Shown in pieces: positions 34,633 through 48,101 of a DNA stretch of 64,000 nucleotides. A program made the translations under genes and the position numbers. Source of the DNA: Deinococcus aetherius. GTDB lineage: Bacteria > Deinococcota > Deinococci > Deinococcales > Deinococcaceae. The DNA is taken from the NCBI RefSeq assembly GCF_025997855.1, contig NZ_AP026560.1, positions 2,999,501 through 3,063,500 on the forward strand, read 5' to 3'. Under the pieces are notes generated by a model. It made no database searches. It saw nothing but the letters and a program-made list of their open reading frames with translations, and was not told the origin of the DNA. Position 1 is the stretch's first letter. Each line of letters begins with the position of its first letter.

Positions 34633-34929
34633 TCAGACGCGCGGCCCGGCGCGGCGGGAGACGAGCAGGACGGCCCAGGCGACCAGCCCGCCCAGCCCCA
34701 CCAGGACCCCGACCGGGATCGTCACCAGCATCAGCCACCCCAGCACGAAGAGGGTGGAGAGCAGGCCCCCCACGTCCACCCCGGCCACCACGCAGGGGTA
34801 CGTCCCCGCCTCGTCGAGCCGACAGCCGTTCGCCCCCGCCACCCAGGACGAGAGCAGCACCCCCAGCAGCGGCCCGAACGTGAACAGCGCCCAGGCGAGA
34901 ACGGCGAGGAGGAGCCAGCGTCGGCGCAT
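34633..34929 (-). CDS. Small membrane protein, hypothetical
   Basis: 98 residues with three hydrophobic segments (LLLAVLAWALFTFGPLLGVLL; GVDVGGLLSTLFVLGWLMLVTI; VLVGLGGLVAWAVLLV). A Cys pair in CRLDEAGTYPC is probably extracytoplasmic. Leaderless ATG (TAAGCT, six bases). No family recognised. Confidence 0.7.
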   Translation of the reverse strand: MRRRWLLLAVLAWALFTFGPLLGVLLSSWVAGANGCRLDEAGTYPCVVAGVDVGGLLSTLFVLGWLMLVTIPVGVLVGLGGLVAWAVLLVSRRAGPRV

Positions 34930-34975
34930 GGGGCCAGCTTAAGGCGTCCGGGCGCGGGTAGGTCATCCTCCCTAT

Positions 34976-35012
34976 TTCGACAATATTCGAATTGAACTAA
35001 ACTCGATTCGAA
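34976..35012 (+). promoter_or_regulatory. Promoter with overlapping palindromic operator (probable ArsR-family site)
   Basis: -35 TTCGAC (34976-34981), 16-base spacer, -10 TAAACT (34998-35003). Inverted repeat TTCGAATTGA (34986-34995)/TCGATTCGAA (35003-35012), nine of ten pairs, lies across the spacer and -10. RBS AAAGGAG follows. Placement suggests autorepression by the ArsR protein encoded by the second gene. Confidence 0.75.
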
Positions 35013-35022
35013 AGGAGCAGAA

Positions 35023-35265
35023 ATGTCATCTCCTCAGGTCGAACCGCCGCAGGCCAGGATGAACGCCCACTACCGCCATGTCTTAAGGGAGCTTCCCACG
35101 AATGCTGAGCGGGATGTGCGGCTGGCACGAGCGGAGGGGAACCGGACAGCGACCGCCAGAGCGCAAGCCCGGCTGGACACCCTGCGCGCCACCCTGGAAA
35201 TCTACGCCGCCGCGCACCTCCACGCGCACGGCGAGCGGCCCTGGCCCCGGGAGGCGGCGGGATGA
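35023..35265 (+). CDS. Small hypothetical protein in the ArsR operon
   Basis: 80 residues, mostly helical and charged (LPTNAERDVRLARAEGNRTATARAQARLDTLRATLEIYAAAHLHAHG). Good RBS AAAGGAG six bases before ATG, one of the few SD-led genes here. The stop overlaps the ArsR ATG. No family recognised. Confidence 0.7.
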   Translation: MSSPQVEPPQARMNAHYRHVLRELPTNAERDVRLARAEGNRTATARAQARLDTLRATLEIYAAAHLHAHGERPWPREAAG

Positions 35266-35876
35266 GCGCCGATCTGGCCGCCCGCGCCGCCGTCTTTCGC
35301 GCGCTCTCGCACCCCGCACGGCTGGCGCTGTTGCGGCTGGCGTGGACTGAGCCGCTGTCCGGGGAGACGCTCGCGCGGCTGATGAACCTCGCGCCCGCCA
35401 CCGTGAGCCACCACCTCGCGCAACTCGCGGAGGCGGGGCTGACCACCGTGCGGCCAGACGGGCACCACCGGCTCGTGGTGGCGAACCACGCGGCGCTGGG
35501 CGTGACGCTCGCCGCGCTGATTCGGGGGGAGGGCACCACGCCCGCCGCCGAGGACCCCTACCGGGCGCGGGTGCTGCGCGCCTTCATGCAAGGTGGGCGC
35601 CTCACGCGCATTCCCGCCCAGCGTAAGAAGCGCGACGTGATCCTGCAAGAACTCGCCTCCCTTTTCGAGCCGGGCCGCACGTACACCGAGCGCGAGGTCA
35701 GCGACCGGCTCGCCGAGTACCACCCCGACTTCTTCACTCTGCGGCGCGAACTCGTCGGGCTGGGGCTGCTCGCCCGCGAGAACAGTATCTACTGGCGGGT
35801 GGGCGAGGGACGCACCCCGCAGAGGACCGACGATCACATCCTGACCGTGCCGCCGCCTGCCCCGGGGGACGCGTAG
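35262..35876 (+). CDS. ArsR-family repressor fused to DUF2087
   Basis: 204 residues. N-terminal ArsR winged helix ([47 protein letters not shown]; ~res 10-70), and a C-terminal DUF2087 domain ([59 protein letters not shown]). There are no metal-binding cysteines, so it is probably not a metal sensor. Coupled by ATGA to the 80-residue gene; likely binds the operator upstream of that operon. Confidence 0.9.
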   Translation: MSADLAARAAVFRALSHPARLALLRLAWTEPLSGETLARLMNLAPATVSHHLAQLAEAGLTTVRPDGHHRLVVANHAALGVTLAALIRGEGTTPAAEDPYRARVLRAFMQGGRLTRIPAQRKKRDVILQELASLFEPGRTYTEREVSDRLAEYHPDFFTLRRELVGLGLLARENSIYWRVGEGRTPQRTDDHILTVPPPAPGDA

Positions 35877-35886
35877 AGTGACGCCC

Positions 35887-37122
<1,236 letters not shown>

Positions 37123-37123
37123 G

Positions 37124-37203
37124 TCGCCAGGGGCCAGTCACCAGTCGCCAGAAATGAGGTTTGAGCCTTCCCTGACGACTGGAGGCTGGCGACTGGCGAC
37201 CCG
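37124..37203. repeat. Quasi-palindromic word repeat (GTCGCCAG)
   Basis: GTCGCCAG words (37124-37152) followed ~25 bases later by their complements CTGGCGAC (to 37203). Forms a long imperfect hairpin between the aminopeptidase and cyclophilin genes. Confidence 0.6.
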
Positions 37204-37217
37204 TTACAATGCCCCCC

Positions 37218-37802
<585 letters not shown>

Positions 37803-37816
37803 GGGGGGACGCGGAG

Positions 37817-37844
37817 GGCGGAGGCCCGTGCAAAAGCCTCTGCC
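37817..37844 (+). terminator. Hairpin after the cyclophilin gene
   Basis: GGCGGAGGC (37817-37825)/GCCTCTGCC (37836-37844), nine pairs with one G-U, 10-base loop; no T-run follows, so termination is uncertain. Confidence 0.4.
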
Positions 37845-37913
37845 CCGAGGGTTGCCTTCCCTTAACGCTGAGCGGTGGGAAGGGCGTGAGAGGGGCGGGT
37901 TAGACTGTTCAGT

Positions 37914-38495
37914 ATGGACAACCGCACGAACCTCGACGACTACCTCGCGGGGCTGGGCATCAGCGACGCGGATGAGAGCGCCCCGCCGCCGCCCGCGCCG
38001 GACGCGCCCCAGGCCGCCCCCGCCCTGGAGGCCGCGCACGAGGACCCCCGCGCGGTGCTGGAACGTTTCCTGAGAGGCCTGACGAGCCGTATTGACCCCG
38101 AACTCTCCGTGACCGTGCGCGAGGTCGAGGACGCCCTGGAGGCCGAGATCACCGGGGAGAACGCCGCCCGGTTGGCGGGGCGCGACGGGCGGACCCTGGG
38201 CGCCATCGAGGTGATCGCCTACACGGTCCTCGCCAAGCAGGCGGGGAGAGGCGACCTGCGGGTGCGGGTGGACGTGGGCGGCTTTCGGCGGCGCCAGGCC
38301 GACACCCTTTCCAAGCTCGCCGAGCGGCTGGCCGTGCAGGTCGCCAAGAGCGGCGAGCCCCACGAACTCCAGCCCATGCCCCCCGCCGAGCGCCGGGTCA
38401 TTCACATCGCCCTCAAGGAGCACCCCGACGTGACCAGCGAGTCCATAGGTGAGGGGGCGGCGCGGCGGCTGGTGATCAAGCCGAGGCACGGGTAG
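37914..38495 (+). CDS. KhpB/Jag-like RNA-binding protein (KH + R3H)
   Basis: 193 residues. Disordered Pro/Ala/Asp-rich N-terminus (~1-45). A KH-type domain follows ([33 protein letters not shown], with GRDGRTL in place of GxxG), then an R3H domain ([47 protein letters not shown]...). Jag/KhpB proteins bind many mRNAs and affect cell shape in other bacteria. Leaderless ATG (TAGACT, seven bases). Not next to yidC/rnpA here. Confidence 0.88.
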   Translation: MDNRTNLDDYLAGLGISDADESAPPPPAPDAPQAAPALEAAHEDPRAVLERFLRGLTSRIDPELSVTVREVEDALEAEITGENAARLAGRDGRTLGAIEVIAYTVLAKQAGRGDLRVRVDVGGFRRRQADTLSKLAERLAVQVAKSGEPHELQPMPPAERRVIHIALKEHPDVTSESIGEGAARRLVIKPRHG

Positions 38496-38521
38496 GGGTG
38501 GAAGCAGGCGTCGGCATCGTT

Positions 38522-38559
38522 CCCCCCATCCAACCTCCCCCACAGGGGAGAGGAGTTAA
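38522..38559. repeat. GC-rich palindromic dispersed repeat, copy 3
   Basis: CCCCCCATCCAACCTCCCCCACAGGGGAGAGGAGTTAAG type; same family as the arms at 25708 and 25897. Lies just upstream of prmC. Confidence 0.7.
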
Positions 38560-38572
38560 GAGATGAGCTGCC

Positions 38573-39424
38573 TTGCCCCAACCTCCTCCCCTTACCCTCC
38601 GCGCCTGGCTTCTCCACGCCACCCGTCTCCTGCGTGAGGCGGGTGTGCCGTCTCCCGAGGCCGACGCGCGGGCGCTCGTCCTGCACACCCTGGGGCTGGG
38701 TGCATCGGCGCTTCTCACGCGGGGCGGGGAGGTGGTGCCCGAGGCGGAGGGGGAGCGGCTGGCCGGGGTGATCGAGCGGCGGGCGGCCCGCGTTCCCCTC
38801 CAGCACCTGCTGGGGGAGGTGGAGTGGGGCGGAGTCAGGCTGAGGACGGACGCCCGGGCCCTCGTCCCCCGCCCCGAGACGGAATGGCTGCTGCACCTCG
38901 CGCTGGAGGCGTTGCGCCCCGTCCCCGCCCCGCGTGTGCTCGACGTGGGGACGGGCACGGGGGGGCTGGCGCTGGGCGTTGCGGCGGCCAGGCCGGACGC
39001 CACCGTGACGGCGACCGACCTCAGCCCCGGGGCGCTGACCCTCGCCCGGGAGAACGCGGCGCTGAACGGGCTGGCCGTGACCCTCGTGGAGGGAAGCCTG
39101 CTTGCGGGGCTGCCCGGTCCCTTCAACCTGATCGTGAGCAACCCGCCCTACCTGCCCGAGGGCGACCGGGCAGGGGCCGATCCCGAGGTACGGCACGACC
39201 CCGACCTCGCCCTGTACGCGGGGGCGGACGGGTTGGAGGTGGCGCGGCCCCTCGCGGCGCAGGCGAGAGCGGCCCTCGCCCCGGGCGGCGTGCTGCTGCT
39301 CGAACTCGACCCGCGCAACGCGGCCCCCTTCGCCTCGGAACTTCGGGCGGACGGCTGGCGGGCCGAGGTGCTGCCTGACCTGGCCGGGCGGGAGCGGTTC
39401 GTGCGGGCGCGCTTACCCTCCTGA
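38573..39424 (+). CDS. prmC: Release factor glutamine methyltransferase
   Basis: 283 residues from TTG 38573 (best available start; no clear RBS). SAM motif [16 protein letters not shown] (~res 122-137), [16 protein letters not shown], catalytic NPPY in [13 protein letters not shown], and N-terminal helical domain [12 protein letters not shown]. Methylates the GGQ glutamine of peptide release factors. Confidence 0.92.
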   Translation: MPQPPPLTLRAWLLHATRLLREAGVPSPEADARALVLHTLGLGASALLTRGGEVVPEAEGERLAGVIERRAARVPLQHLLGEVEWGGVRLRTDARALVPRPETEWLLHLALEALRPVPAPRVLDVGTGTGGLALGVAAARPDATVTATDLSPGALTLARENAALNGLAVTLVEGSLLAGLPGPFNLIVSNPPYLPEGDRAGADPEVRHDPDLALYAGADGLEVARPLAAQARAALAPGGVLLLELDPRNAAPFASELRADGWRAEVLPDLAGRERFVRARLPS

Positions 39425-39448
39425 ACAGCCCCTCACCGCCGCGCGCCG

Positions 39449-39559
39449 GGTGATGTTAGGGTGACGTACGGCAACCGCAGCGGTTGCGACATCACCTTCC
39501 GCGTCCCGCGAGACGCCCCGCTGGCCCCAGAGGTCGCGGTAAGTCCGCCCGAGAGGCGG
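39449..39559 (+). promoter_or_regulatory. Structured leader upstream of purC
   Basis: Outer stem GGTGATGT (39449-39456)/ACATCACC (39489-39496), inner hairpin GCAACCG-CAG-CGGTTGC (39471-39487) with a 14-base one-sided internal loop, then a second hairpin CCGCC-CGAGA-GGCGG (39545-39559). Lies 110-220 bases before purC. I cannot match it to a known riboswitch. A GTG-started frame of 70 codons (39461-39673) also runs through it and ends in ATGA at the purC start. Confidence 0.45.
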
Positions 39560-39669
39560 CGATGGAGACCCCGCATGACCAGCCCCGCGACCCCCGAGCG
39601 TCGCCCCGAACGAGTTGGGGTGGCGCCCGTCCTGCTTTCTCCCCCACAGCACCGCTTCCCGGAGCCCGG

Positions 39670-40407
39670 ATGAAGCGCGAGCCACTGTACGAGGGCAAGG
39701 CCAAGCGCGTCTACGCCACCGAGAACCCCCACGAGTACGTCGTCGAGTACAAGGACGACGCGACCGCCTTCAACGGGGTCAAGCGCGCCCAGATCCTCGG
39801 CAAGGGCGCCGTCAACAACGCCATCACCGCCCACCTCTTCCCCCAGTTGGAGGCGGCGGGCATCCCCACCCACTTCATCGAGCGCTTGTCCGACACCGAG
39901 CAGCGCGTCCGGGCCGTGACCATCGTGCCCGTCGAGGTGATCGTGCGGAACGTGGCGGCGGGGAGTTTCTCCAAGCGGCTCGGCGTGGAGGAGGGCACAC
40001 CCCTCGCCCGCCCGGTCGTCGAGTACTGCTACAAGAGCGACGCGCTGGGCGACCCCCTGATCAACAGGGATACGGCGGTTGCCCTCGGCTGGGCGAGCGA
40101 GGAGGACCTGGGGCGCATCCGCGAACTCGCGCTGAGGGTGCGGGATTTTCTGACGCCCTACTTCGCCGCTCGGGGCATCCGCCTGATCGACTTCAAGCTG
40201 GAGTTCGGCAAGACGCCGGGCGGCCAAGTTGTCCTCGCCGACGAGATCAGCCCCGACACCTGCCGCTTCTGGGACGCGGCGACGGGCGAGAAGCTCGACA
40301 AGGACCGCTTCCGCCGCGACCTGGGCGGGGTGGAGGAGGCGTACGCGGAGATGCTGCGGCGCGTGACCTCGGAGGCTGAAGGCGGAAAGCAGAAGGCAGA
40401 AGGCTAG
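39670..40407 (+). CDS. purC: SAICAR synthase
   Basis: 245 residues. [11 protein letters not shown] at the N-terminus, [17 protein letters not shown], and LIDFKLEFG...[14 protein letters not shown] are PurC signatures. Condenses CAIR with aspartate. The last ~12 residues ([12 protein letters not shown]) are encoded by an intergenic-type repeat that supplies the stop codon. First gene of the pur cluster. Confidence 0.95.
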   Translation: MKREPLYEGKAKRVYATENPHEYVVEYKDDATAFNGVKRAQILGKGAVNNAITAHLFPQLEAAGIPTHFIERLSDTEQRVRAVTIVPVEVIVRNVAAGSFSKRLGVEEGTPLARPVVEYCYKSDALGDPLINRDTAVALGWASEEDLGRIRELALRVRDFLTPYFAARGIRLIDFKLEFGKTPGGQVVLADEISPDTCRFWDAATGEKLDKDRFRRDLGGVEEAYAEMLRRVTSEAEGGKQKAEG

Positions 40408-40447
40408 AAGTTCCCATCGTCGTCTGCCATCCGCCTTCAGCCATCTG
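40374..40447. repeat. Quasi-palindromic word repeat overlapping the purC 3' end
   Basis: GGCTGAAGGCGGAAAGC, AGAAGGCAGAAGGC words (40374-40405) and the complementary half CTGCCATCCGCCTTCAGCCATCTGC-like (40422-40447). It spans the purC C-terminal codons and stop and fills most of the purC-purS gap. Confidence 0.65.
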
Positions 40448-40464
40448 CAATACGGAGTGTTCCC

Positions 40465-40731
40465 ATGCCCAGCTACCACGCCAAAGTCTTCGTCACCCTC
40501 AAGCCCTCTATCCTCGATCCGCAGGGGCGCACCGTCGAGCGGGCCTTGACGCACCTCGACCACGCGAACGTGACGGGCGTGCGGGTCGGCAAGTACATCG
40601 AACTGACGCTCTCAGGCGAGCGTCCGGCGGTCGAGGCGCAACTTTCGGAGATCGTGGGGAACGTGTTGAGTAACCCCATCATGGAGGACGCGCGCTGGGA
40701 GCTGACCGAGGCCGAGCCGGTGGGCGCATGA
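40465..40731 (+). CDS. purS: FGAM synthase subunit PurS
   Basis: 88 residues, ferredoxin-like small subunit: KVFVTLKPSILDPQGRTVERAL is the family signature. It bridges PurQ and PurL in the three-part formylglycinamidine synthase, consistent with separate purQ and purL genes downstream. Overlaps the cupin gene by ATGA. Confidence 0.93.
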   Translation: MPSYHAKVFVTLKPSILDPQGRTVERALTHLDHANVTGVRVGKYIELTLSGERPAVEAQLSEIVGNVLSNPIMEDARWELTEAEPVGA

Positions 40732-41099
40732 GCAGGCCGCAGACCGTGAGCTTGCAGGAGAAGTTCGACCTGTTCACCGATCACTGGTCGCCCAGGATCG
40801 TCGGCGAATTGAACGGCCAGCAGGTCAAGCTCGCCAAGATCAGCGGCGAGTTCATCTGGCACGCCCACGAGCACGAGGACGAGCTGTTTCTGGTCACGCG
40901 CGGCACGCTGCGGATGCGCTTCCGCACCCACGAGGCGGTCGTCGGGGTGGGTGAATTCATCATCGTGCCGCGCGGCGTGGAGCACCAGCCGGTTGCGGAC
41001 ACGGAGGAGGTCTGGATGCTGCTGTTCGAGCCCGCCTCCACCGTGAACACCGGGACCGCCGGCGGCGAGCGCACCGTGACCGAGCTGGGGCGGCTGTGA
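40728..41099 (+). CDS. Cupin-domain protein inserted between purS and purQ
   Basis: 123 residues, single cupin. Metal ligands visible as [13 protein letters not shown] (H-x-H..E) and GVEHQPVAD (His), the canonical G(X)5HXH(X)3,4E and G(X)5PXG(X)2H(X)3N pattern. Overlaps purS (ATGA) and purQ (GTGA), so co-translated with the FGAM synthase subunits. Function unknown; could be a small-molecule binding or isomerase activity linked to purine flux. Confidence 0.88.
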   Translation: MSRPQTVSLQEKFDLFTDHWSPRIVGELNGQQVKLAKISGEFIWHAHEHEDELFLVTRGTLRMRFRTHEAVVGVGEFIIVPRGVEHQPVADTEEVWMLLFEPASTVNTGTAGGERTVTELGRL

Positions 41100-41779
41100 C
41101 AACTTCCGGGATGAGGGTCGCCGTCGTCCAGTTCCCCGGCTCCAACTGCGACGCGGACGCCCTGCACGCCGCGCGTCTCACCCTCGACCCGGACGCGCGC
41201 CTCGTGTGGCATACCGAGGGCAGCCTCCCCACGGGCACCGACCTCGTGCTGCTGCCCGGCGGATTTTCCTACGGCGACCATCTCCGCTCCGGGGCCATCG
41301 CGGCGCGCAGCCCGATCATGGCCGCCGTCAGGGAGCACGCCGAGCGCGGCGGCTACGTCCTCGGCGTGTGCAATGGCTTCCAGGTGCTCACCGAGGCGGG
41401 CCTCCTCCCCGGCGCCCTGAGCCGCAACCGCGAGGTGCATTTCCTGTGCCGGCCCGTCCACCTGCGGGTGGAGAACGCGGGCACGGCCTACACGAACGCT
41501 TACGCACCCGGCCAGGTCATAGAAATCCCCATCGCGCACGGCGAGGGCAACTACTACGCCGACCCAGGGACGGTCGCCCGGCTAGAGGACGAGGGCCGGG
41601 TGATCTTCCGCTACGTGGACAACCCCAACGGCTCGCTGAACGACATCGCCGGGATCGTGAACGAGCGCGGCAACGTGCTGGGCATGATGCCCCACCCCGA
41701 GCGTGCGGTCGAGGCCCTGTTGGGCAGCGAGGACGGGCGCGGGATGTTCGAGAGTCTGAAAGGGGCCGTGGTGAAATGA
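41096..41779 (+). CDS. purQ: FGAM synthase glutaminase subunit
   Basis: 227 residues. [15 protein letters not shown]-terminus, catalytic Cys in [11 protein letters not shown], and His/Glu in [10 protein letters not shown]. Supplies ammonia from glutamine to PurL. GTG 41096 overlaps the cupin stop; ATG 41111 (MRVAVV) is an alternative start. ATGA overlap with the following dinB gene. Confidence 0.95.
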   Translation: MTTSGMRVAVVQFPGSNCDADALHAARLTLDPDARLVWHTEGSLPTGTDLVLLPGGFSYGDHLRSGAIAARSPIMAAVREHAERGGYVLGVCNGFQVLTEAGLLPGALSRNREVHFLCRPVHLRVENAGTAYTNAYAPGQVIEIPIAHGEGNYYADPGTVARLEDEGRVIFRYVDNPNGSLNDIAGIVNERGNVLGMMPHPERAVEALLGSEDGRGMFESLKGAVVK

Positions 41780-42249
41780 ACGAGTTGAAGGACTTCCTGA
41801 TCGAGCAGTACGGGGCGGAACTGGGAGCGTTTCGCGCGGCCCTGGAGAGCATCCCCGCCGAGGGGTTCAACACCGCGACGGTCGGGCACTCTCCCGCCTG
41901 GCACGCCCTCCACGTCGCCGAATGGCTGCGGCTCGCCGTCCTGAACGACCGCTCGCCCTCCTACGCGCACCTGGGCTGGGAGGACCGGGAGTGGGTGGGG
42001 GCGCTGAGCGGCGAACCTGCTCAGACGGAAAGCGCCGGAAAGGCCGTGATCCTCGCTCACCTGGACGAGATGACGGGGCGGGTGCTGAGCTTCCTGCAAG
42101 GACTGAGCGCCGCCGACATGCAGGGCACCTCCTTCTCGCCGAGCGCCCCGGGGGGCACGCGCCCACGCCTTCAGGGCATCGGGATGCACCTGCGGCACAT
42201 CGCGTACCACCGAGGCCAGGTCCAATTGGGCAAGAAAGTTTTGACGTGA
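41776..42249 (+). CDS. DinB-family protein, copy A in the pur operon
   Basis: 157 residues. DinB ligands in [12 protein letters not shown] and [14 protein letters not shown] (H-x3-H). Closely resembles the DinB gene at 43082 (WHALHxxxW, YxxLGxEDxxW, LRHxAYHRGQV), so the two look like tandem duplicates now separated by a toxin-antitoxin pair. Coupled to purQ by ATGA. Substrate unknown. Confidence 0.87.
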   Translation: MNELKDFLIEQYGAELGAFRAALESIPAEGFNTATVGHSPAWHALHVAEWLRLAVLNDRSPSYAHLGWEDREWVGALSGEPAQTESAGKAVILAHLDEMTGRVLSFLQGLSAADMQGTSFSPSAPGGTRPRLQGIGMHLRHIAYHRGQVQLGKKVLT

Positions 42250-42285
42250 CCCTATCAACTCCTTGTAGTCTTGTAAGCTGAAAGC

Positions 42286-42657
42286 ATGACGCTGCGCCTG
42301 AACCTCGGACGTTACCTGCAAGAACACGACATTTCCGCTTACCGACTGGTGCAGGAGGTGAAGGGTCGTGTCGCGCCCAACACGGTCTACAGCCTCGCCC
42401 GCAAGCCCGCCCAGCGCATCGACCTGGATACCGTCGCCAAGATTTTGCAGGCGCTGGAGCGGGTCAGGGGGCAGAAGGTGGAGATCACGGAGATGCTGGA
42501 GGACGCGACTCTGGAGACTCCTGCCCAGACGGTCACGCCGCCCGCCTACGACGCCAGCAACCGCAAAGTGTTCAAGTACAACGGCTACCGTGCGAACGTT
42601 GCCCCCGGCCCCTCGGCCCAGGAGATTCTCGACGAGTTGCGGGGACACGTGCAATGA
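42286..42657 (+). CDS. HTH (Xre-like) antitoxin of a PIN-type toxin-antitoxin pair
   Basis: 123 residues. N-terminal helix-turn-helix (NLGRYLQEHDISAYRLVQEVKGRVAPNTVYSLARKP..IDLDTVAKILQALERV) and a C-terminal tail (YNGYRANVAPGPSAQEILDELRG) likely to wrap the toxin. Leaderless ATG with TAAGCT six bases upstream; two CTTGTA half-sites just before could be operators. Overlaps the toxin by ATGA. Confidence 0.82.
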   Translation: MTLRLNLGRYLQEHDISAYRLVQEVKGRVAPNTVYSLARKPAQRIDLDTVAKILQALERVRGQKVEITEMLEDATLETPAQTVTPPAYDASNRKVFKYNGYRANVAPGPSAQEILDELRGHVQ

Positions 42658-43085
42658 CCACGCTGTATCTGGACTCTAATGCCTTTGTCAAGCTCTTCAC
42701 CGACGAAAACATGGTTGAAGCCGCACAAGTCGAAGCTGCCCTTGAGAAAAGCAGTGACCTCGCCAGCAGCGCCATCACTTACGCCGAGGTCTGCGGCGTC
42801 TTTGCGCGTCAGTTTCAGCAGGGGCGCATGAGTGAGGAAGTGTACTGGGCGACCCGGCAAGCCTTCGAGGACAACTGGGAGCAGGTGAACATCGTTGAAG
42901 TCTCTGCCACCGTCTCCAAAATCGCCGCCGACGTGTTAAAGGCTCAGCAGGGCCTCCGCGCGATGGACGCCCTCCACCTCGCCTCGGCCCTCGCGCTTCG
43001 CCAGAGTACGGAAATCAAGTTCCTGACCTTCGACGTGAGGCTGCAAGACGCCGCCGGGAAGCTGATGCCGGAGGCCAGGCAATGA
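42654..43085 (+). CDS. PIN-domain toxin (VapC-like RNase)
   Basis: 143 residues. PIN acidic residues: LYLDSNAFVKLF (Asp6/7), ITYAEV (Glu), LRAMDALHLASAL (Asp) and FLTFDVRLQDAA (Asp). Mg-dependent endoribonuclease family. Antitoxin lies upstream with 4-base overlap; the toxin stop overlaps the DinB-B start (ATGA), coupling it to dinB and purL. Confidence 0.88.
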   Translation: MTTLYLDSNAFVKLFTDENMVEAAQVEAALEKSSDLASSAITYAEVCGVFARQFQQGRMSEEVYWATRQAFEDNWEQVNIVEVSATVSKIAADVLKAQQGLRAMDALHLASALALRQSTEIKFLTFDVRLQDAAGKLMPEARQ

Positions 43086-43566
43086 ATGCGGTGCAGTCCC
43101 TCCTTGCCAGAACGCTCAAGGCCGAATTCGTGGCGCTTATGGAGTTGCTGGACGCATACCCTGCCGAGCTGTTGGGCAAGCAGCCGCAGCATGGACACAG
43201 CGCCGCCTGGCACGCGCTACACATCATGGACTGGACCCGTTGCGTAATTCAGCCGGGGTTGCAAGGGGTCAACCCAGCCCTGACCTACGGGTATCTGGGT
43301 TTCGAGGATGCCGACTGGACGCGTGCCGTCACTGGCCCCACCCTGGTAGAGGAACATGACGCACCCGAGCACATTCTGAAGAGCGTTCGGCAGGTGTTTG
43401 ACGAGGCGCTGAAATCCGTGCGGACAGCGCCCGAAGACCGTTTTGAACCGGATGCCCTCTGGACTACCCTCAAACGGCCCCGGCCAGTGCTCGATGGTCT
43501 GACTTACCATCTGCGGCACACCGCGTATCACCGGGGGCAAGTGACCCTCGTTCTCAAGGAGTTGGC

Positions 43567-43570
<4 letters not shown>
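43082..43570 (+). CDS. DinB-family protein, copy B in the pur operon
   Basis: 162 residues. SAAWHALHIMDW, YGYLGFEDADW and YHLRHTAYHRGQV give the DinB metal site. Paralogue of the gene at 41776. Coupled upstream to the PIN toxin and downstream to purL (GTGA). Confidence 0.87.
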
Positions 43571-45813
<2,243 letters not shown>

Positions 45814-45868
45814 AGCGGGTTGGTGGGGCCCTGAGTTGGAAACGGGGGGCGCTGGTGGGACGCTACGT

Positions 45869-45908
45869 CCCCCCCCTCCCGACCTCCCCCACGAGGGGGG
45901 AGGAGTTA
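45869..45908. repeat. GC-rich palindromic dispersed repeat, copy 4
   Basis: CCCCCCTCCCGACCTCCCCC ... GAGGGGGGAGGAGTTAAA. Its AT-rich end touches the stop codon of the DUF559 gene (TAA shared). Confidence 0.75.
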
Positions 45909-46262
45909 AAGGCGCTCGGTGAAGGTGGCCCGGATGCGTTCGAGGACGCCTTCAAGGTTAGCCCTGACCTCGTTGTTCCAAAAGCGCAGAACTTGGAAGC
46001 CATCGGCGTTCAGAGCCTCGTCTCGCACCCGGTCAGCCTCGCTGTTCAGGTGCTGGCTACCGTCCAGCTCAATGACGAGCCGCGCCGGGTAGCACACGAA
46101 ATCCACCACGTACCGTCCGATGGGCTCCTGACGTCGGAAGCTAACACCCAACCCTGCACTCCTCAACCTTGCCCACAGCATCCGCTCCTCGGGAGTCAGG
46201 TTCCGGCGCAACGTGCGCGCTACCCCCGTACTGACGCTCTCACGCGGCGGACGATAAGGCAT
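45906..46262 (-). CDS. DUF559 family protein (Vsr/restriction-endonuclease-like fold)
   Basis: 118 residues. NLTPEERMLWARLR (family opener), RRQEPIGRYVVDFVCYPARLVIELDGSQH (nuclease core: Asp in VVDF, Glu-Asp in IELDG), and a C-terminal VLRFWNNEV. The PD-(D/E)XK-like fold suggests a nuclease, unproven for DUF559. ATG 46262 has TAGATT five bases upstream. It sits between two inverted dispersed repeats in the purL-purF gap, antisense to the pur genes, and looks like a small insertion. Confidence 0.88.
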   Translation of the reverse strand: MPYRPPRESVSTGVARTLRRNLTPEERMLWARLRSAGLGVSFRRQEPIGRYVVDFVCYPARLVIELDGSQHLNSEADRVRDEALNADGFQVLRFWNNEVRANLEGVLERIRATFTERL

Positions 46263-46286
46263 AACCGAATCTACCCACCTGCATCT

Positions 46287-46325
46287 TTTCACTCCTCCCC
46301 CCTCGTGGGGGAGGCCGGGAGGGAG
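46287..46325. repeat. GC-rich palindromic dispersed repeat, copy 5
   Basis: TTTTCACTCCTCCCCCCTCG...GGGGGAGGCCGGGAGGG, inverted relative to copy 4, with its AT-rich end facing the DUF559 gene. Confidence 0.75.
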
Positions 46326-46365
46326 GGGACACGACGCACCGCCCACCCCCCCAAAGGACCCCACC

Positions 46366-47784
<1,419 letters not shown>

Positions 47785-47825
47785 GCGACTCCTTTTACGA
47801 AAGCGCATACACTGGGTCCCAGCCG

Positions 47826-48101
47826 ACGGAATTCGACTGGGACTTTGCCAACCTGGACCACATCGCCCGCTACAAGATCGAACCGGAGGAGGCGGAAGAG
47901 GCAGTGACTGACCCCGCCGCCGTCCTTGCCAACAAAGTTCACCGGGGACCGCAGGGGCAGCGCCGCATCGGGATCATTGGAACCACCGAAGCCGGAAGAG
48001 TTCTCTTTGTCGTTTTGGAGCCTAGAAGGGGCAAAGTTCGCGTCGTCACCGCTCTCAACGCCAGCTCGGAACAGCGAGACGCCTATTACAGCGAGGAATG
48101 A
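47826..48101 (+). CDS. brnT: BrnT-family toxin gene without a normal start codon
   Basis: The conserved part begins TEFDWDFANLDHIARYKIEPEEAEEAVTDPAAVL and runs through RRIGIIGTTEAGRVLFVVLEPRRGKVRVVTALNA to ...DAYYSEE, the BrnT (RelE-like RNase) pattern, ~91 residues. The position of the expected Met is ACG (47826); there is no ATG/GTG/TTG in frame between here and the inside of purF. TACACT lies 12 bases upstream. Either it uses ACG, starts far upstream within purF, or has lost its start. Overlaps brnA by ATGA. Confidence 0.75.
   Translation, partial: TEFDWDFANLDHIARYKIEPEEAEEAVTDPAAVLANKVHRGPQGQRRIGIIGTTEAGRVLFVVLEPRRGKVRVVTALNASSEQRDAYYSEE

Noticed and set aside
39461..39673. 70-codon GTG frame ending in ATGA at the purC start
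   Set aside because: Start lies inside the leader hairpin, no -10 or RBS, and the second half has poor coding character; kept only as an alternative in the leader entry.
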